This document shows, in pieces, positions 61,674 to 64,000 of a stretch of DNA of 64,000 bases (positions within the stretch are counted from its first letter, which is position 1; every line of letters begins with the position of its first letter). The DNA comes from Colidextribacter sp. OB.20 (lineage in GTDB: Bacteria > Bacillota > Clostridia > Oscillospirales > Oscillospiraceae). The stretch lies in assembly GCF_009911595.1 (NCBI RefSeq), contig NZ_QWKG01000006.1:1-64000 (forward strand). The letters run 5' to 3'. The position numbers and the translations under genes are program-made. The notes below the pieces were generated by a model. The model had not been told where the DNA came from and did not search any database. It worked only from the letters and a program-made list of their open reading frames with translations.

Positions 61674-62750
61674 TTAGATCAGCCAGCGATTCACCGCCGG
61701 AATCCGGCGCAAAAACCAATAGGCCCCATAGCTGAGTGACAGCAGCAGCGCGGCCTGGGCCGGAATGGCCCAGTAGGACGGCAGGGACTCAAACCAGGCC
61801 TGTCTGGCCAGCCCCTGGAAAAAGGGGTGGATCAGAAAGACGCAGAAGGAGCCCCGGGAGAGGAACTGGAGCAGCCCCGAGGCTCTCTCCCCCCGGGGAG
61901 AGGCCGGGCAGTCCGCCCACCGCTGGCACAGCCGGAAGATCCCCGCGGCCATCAGCAGGACAAATGGAGAAAAGCCCGACAGGTACAGCCCGTCCAGGGC
62001 GCCCGCCGCCACGCTGTGCCGCCAGGTCCCCGCAAAAGTGGCCCCGAAGCCCGCCAGAAACAGGATCAGGCCCTCCGTCCAGCCCTTGGGCGGGCTCTGG
62101 TGCAGATACCACCCCAGCAGGCCCAGCCCGGGCACCAGAACGATGGGGGACAAGCTGTATTGCAGCAGGAAGGAGTTCAGCTGGTTGAAGGGAGGAAAGC
62201 ACTGGAGGAAGGAAAATACACCTCCGGACAGCAGCCACAGGGCCAGGATATACCGCAGCTCCTGCCGGGAGGCGTGCCGGGCAATCAGCCGGGTCAGAGG
62301 CAGGGCCAGATAGAGGGCGATGGCAAAATAGAAGTAGTACAGGTGATACCAGGTGTTTCCGGTCAGCCAGTTCTTCGCGCACTGGACAACCAGCTCACTC
62401 AGCGGGGCGGAGCCCCGGAGGAAGTACAGGCGCATCCCCTCGTACAGCCCGGCCCATACGGACAGGGCCAGGGCCAGCCGCAGCAGATACCGGGAAAACA
62501 GCTTTTTCAGCGGCAGCTCCCGCTCCGGAGCGTTCATCACCGCTCCGCTGCACAGCACAAAGACCGCCACCGCCCAGCGGGAGACAACACCCCAGAAGCA
62601 GGCGGACAGCCACTGAAGGGAGCCCACCTGCCGCCCCACCAGGTGTCCAGCGCTGCAGTGGATGCACACCACCGCGCAGATGGCCAGCACCTTGCACAGA
62701 TCAATCGCTGTATCTCTTCGGTTATTCGGTCTCTCTCCCACGTCAATCAC
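61674..62750 (-). CDS. acyltransferase-3 family membrane protein
   Basis: 358 residues with about ten helices. The catalytic His region is AICAVVCIHCSAGHL near residue 32; FLSRGSFCVFLIHPFF near the C-terminus is the other family mark. Such enzymes O-acylate surface polysaccharides or peptidoglycan. It starts at a GTG overlapping the end of the flippase gene by eight bases (a second GTG at 62741 is possible), so translation is coupled. Acceptor unknown. Confidence 0.85.
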   Translation of the reverse strand: MIDVGERPNNRRDTAIDLCKVLAICAVVCIHCSAGHLVGRQVGSLQWLSACFWGVVSRWAVAVFVLCSGAVMNAPERELPLKKLFSRYLLRLALALSVWAGLYEGMRLYFLRGSAPLSELVVQCAKNWLTGNTWYHLYYFYFAIALYLALPLTRLIARHASRQELRYILALWLLSGGVFSFLQCFPPFNQLNSFLLQYSLSPIVLVPGLGLLGWYLHQSPPKGWTEGLILFLAGFGATFAGTWRHSVAAGALDGLYLSGFSPFVLLMAAGIFRLCQRWADCPASPRGERASGLLQFLSRGSFCVFLIHPFFQGLARQAWFESLPSYWAIPAQAALLLSLSYGAYWFLRRIPAVNRWLI

Positions 62751-64000
62751 CCTTTTTCCAGCGCTTTATCAGCTCCAGAAAGTCCTCCTGCCGGGTGAGG
62801 AGCATCAGCACGGCGTACACCGCCGCAGCCCCTCCGCCCAGCGCCACACATTTAACCACCAGCATAAGCTTGCTCTCCAGGCCGTTCAGGGCCAGGCCGG
62901 TGAAGAACCAAAGCGCCCCGCCAGTGAACGCGGCAGCGGCGGCACTCTTGATCAGGGGCAGGATGTGGATCCTCCCCGCCCCCCGGAGCAGTACACAGGC
63001 CAGAACGATGCCGCCGGCGGTGATGGAGAGCGCCGTGGCGGCGGCCAGGCCGGCTCCCCCCCAGCGGGGGCCCAGCAGCCGGTTCAGACACCAGTTGCAC
63101 ACCAGGATGCCGCCGTTGACCAGCAGGGGGGGCAGGGTTTTCTCCATGGTGTAGTAGGCCTTGCTCAGCAGGTCCAGGGCGCAGAAGCCCGCCATAGACA
63201 GGGCGTAGATGGTAAAGATGGCCCCTGTGGAGGCGCTGGAGGCGGCATCGAAGCTGCCCCCCTCAAAGAGCACCCGGACAATGGGGGTGCCGAAGGCCGC
63301 CAGAACCACCGAGATGGGCAGGATGAGCAGCAGGGTGGATCGCAGCACGTTCCAGATATAGCGCAGATAGGCGTCCCGGCCGGCGGAGGCGTACTCCTCG
63401 CTGAACTTGGGGAACAGCACCGTGCTGATGGAGTAGATCAGGGTGGTGGTCAGGGGGGTAAAGAGCTTATCCGCATAGTAGAAGGCGCTCACCGGGCTGT
63501 CGGCCAGCTGGGCCGTCATCCCCGAATCCTGGAGGTAGCAGAACAGGAAGATGGAGGTGGTCAGCACCGTCACCACGGCGGTCCTGAAGAAGGTTTTCAC
63601 ATAGTCCGCCCGCAGGTCCAGCACCGGGCGCAGGCGGCAGCGCTCCTTCAGGCCGTAGGGGACGGTCATGGCCAGCTGCAAGAGCCAGGCCAGAGCCACC
63701 GCCGCCACATAGCCCCCCACCCCCAGCCTCCCGGCGAAGAGGGCCAGGAACAGAATCAGCGCCAGGTTATAGGGGATGGACATGCTGCCCTGGAGGACAA
63801 AGTGCTCCAAAGACTGGAACAGGGCCACCAGCAGGTAGGTAAGGACAATCACCGGCAGGGTGAGGGCCATCAGGCGCATATACCGGGCCAGCAGGGCAGT
63901 CTCCTCCGGGGCGCCACTCCAGAGGCTGTCCATCAGCGGCGTGAAGGTAACTCCGATCCAGGCCGCCGCCGCCGCCCCGCTCACCAGCACCATGATGGTA
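62743..64000 (-). CDS. murJ: MurJ/MviN-type lipid II flippase, 5' part outside the window
   Basis: At least 418 residues; the frame is open through base 64000, so the N-terminus (expected first ~80-100 residues) is missing. Multiple helices; VSAFYYADKLFTPLTTTLIYSISTVLFPKFSE (read as several short motifs such as YYADKLFTPL and STVLFPKFSE) and PIVRVLFEGGSFD are MurJ marks. It flips lipid II or a related polyprenyl-linked glycan. Coupled to the acyltransferase gene, suggesting a shared envelope glycan. Confidence 0.85.
   Translation of the reverse strand, partial: TIMVLVSGAAAAAWIGVTFTPLMDSLWSGAPEETALLARYMRLMALTLPVIVLTYLLVALFQSLEHFVLQGSMSIPYNLALILFLALFAGRLGVGGYVAAVALAWLLQLAMTVPYGLKERCRLRPVLDLRADYVKTFFRTAVVTVLTTSIFLFCYLQDSGMTAQLADSPVSAFYYADKLFTPLTTTLIYSISTVLFPKFSEEYASAGRDAYLRYIWNVLRSTLLLILPISVVLAAFGTPIVRVLFEGGSFDAASSASTGAIFTIYALSMAGFCALDLLSKAYYTMEKTLPPLLVNGGILVCNWCLNRLLGPRWGGAGLAAATALSITAGGIVLACVLLRGAGRIHILPLIKSAAAAAFTGGALWFFTGLALNGLESKLMLVVKCVALGGGAAAVYAVLMLLTRQEDFLELIKRWKKGD

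Overview
The window looks like a chromosome segment of a GC-rich, spore-forming Firmicute of the class Clostridia. I infer an Oscillospiraceae-type gut anaerobe close to Flavonifractor, Pseudoflavonifractor or Lawsonibacter. The evidence is a complete spoIIAA-spoIIAB-sigF operon, a threonine T-box, FMN and TPP riboswitches feeding ECF-type vitamin uptake proteins, HrcA/CIRCE control of clpB, a 2[4Fe-4S] ferredoxin, a rubredoxin-fused flavoprotein, a 2-hydroxyacyl-CoA dehydratase activase pair and SLH-domain surface proteins. The genus is inference; no rRNA or tRNA gene was recognised.

Layout. 1-3 kb: a ComFB-like protein, then (minus strand) the translation/export operon rpmG-secE-nusG-rplK-rplA behind a strong promoter and a long leader that can form a terminator and a competing pairing. 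3-18 kb: a CorC/HlyC-type membrane protein, the dehydratase activase genes, a BlaI/M56-peptidase sensor pair, FMN riboswitch-ribU, a flavin reductase-rubredoxin protein, an ECF sigma/membrane protein pair and a clpC-like chaperone. 18-21 kb: ferredoxin, a hemolysin III-type protein, efp and a zinc-ribbon protein.

21.1-33.1 kb is an integrated mobilisable element. It holds a large serine recombinase, a small coupled ORF, an unusual array of about ten hairpins, a MobA/MobL relaxase with a DUF3847 partner, a putative oriT with a nic-like AAGTGCGCCCTT, a 1448-residue BspA-type leucine-rich surface protein with SLH domains (partly AT-rich), a small resolvase, a ParB-like protein, a small HTH-like protein and a divergent XRE regulator.

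33.4-49.8 kb: clpB under two CIRCE operators, T-box-thrS, a MATE pump, ilvA, rpe, recR, an XRE/small-protein module, a phosphatase-acetyltransferase fusion, and the pyrimidine operon pyrC-pyrF-(zinc ribbon)-pyrK-pyrD. 49.8-64 kb: ridA, a HAD phosphatase, TPP riboswitch-thiT, the spoIIA operon, a second MATE pump, a coiled-coil protein built on a 33-bp tandem repeat, a GntR-ABC transporter operon, a NAGPA/SLH/SH3 exoprotein, an acyltransferase and the 3' part of a murJ-type flippase gene that leaves the window.

Two families of dispersed intergenic palindromic repeats are scattered through the chromosomal part. They often sit inside operons (nusG-rplK, spoIIAA-spoIIAB, pyrC-pyrF, T-box-thrS). 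The observations I consider most worth testing are the covarying hairpin array in the mobile element with a matching hairpin inside its parB-like gene, the rpmG-operon leader switch, and the repeats embedded in essential operons.
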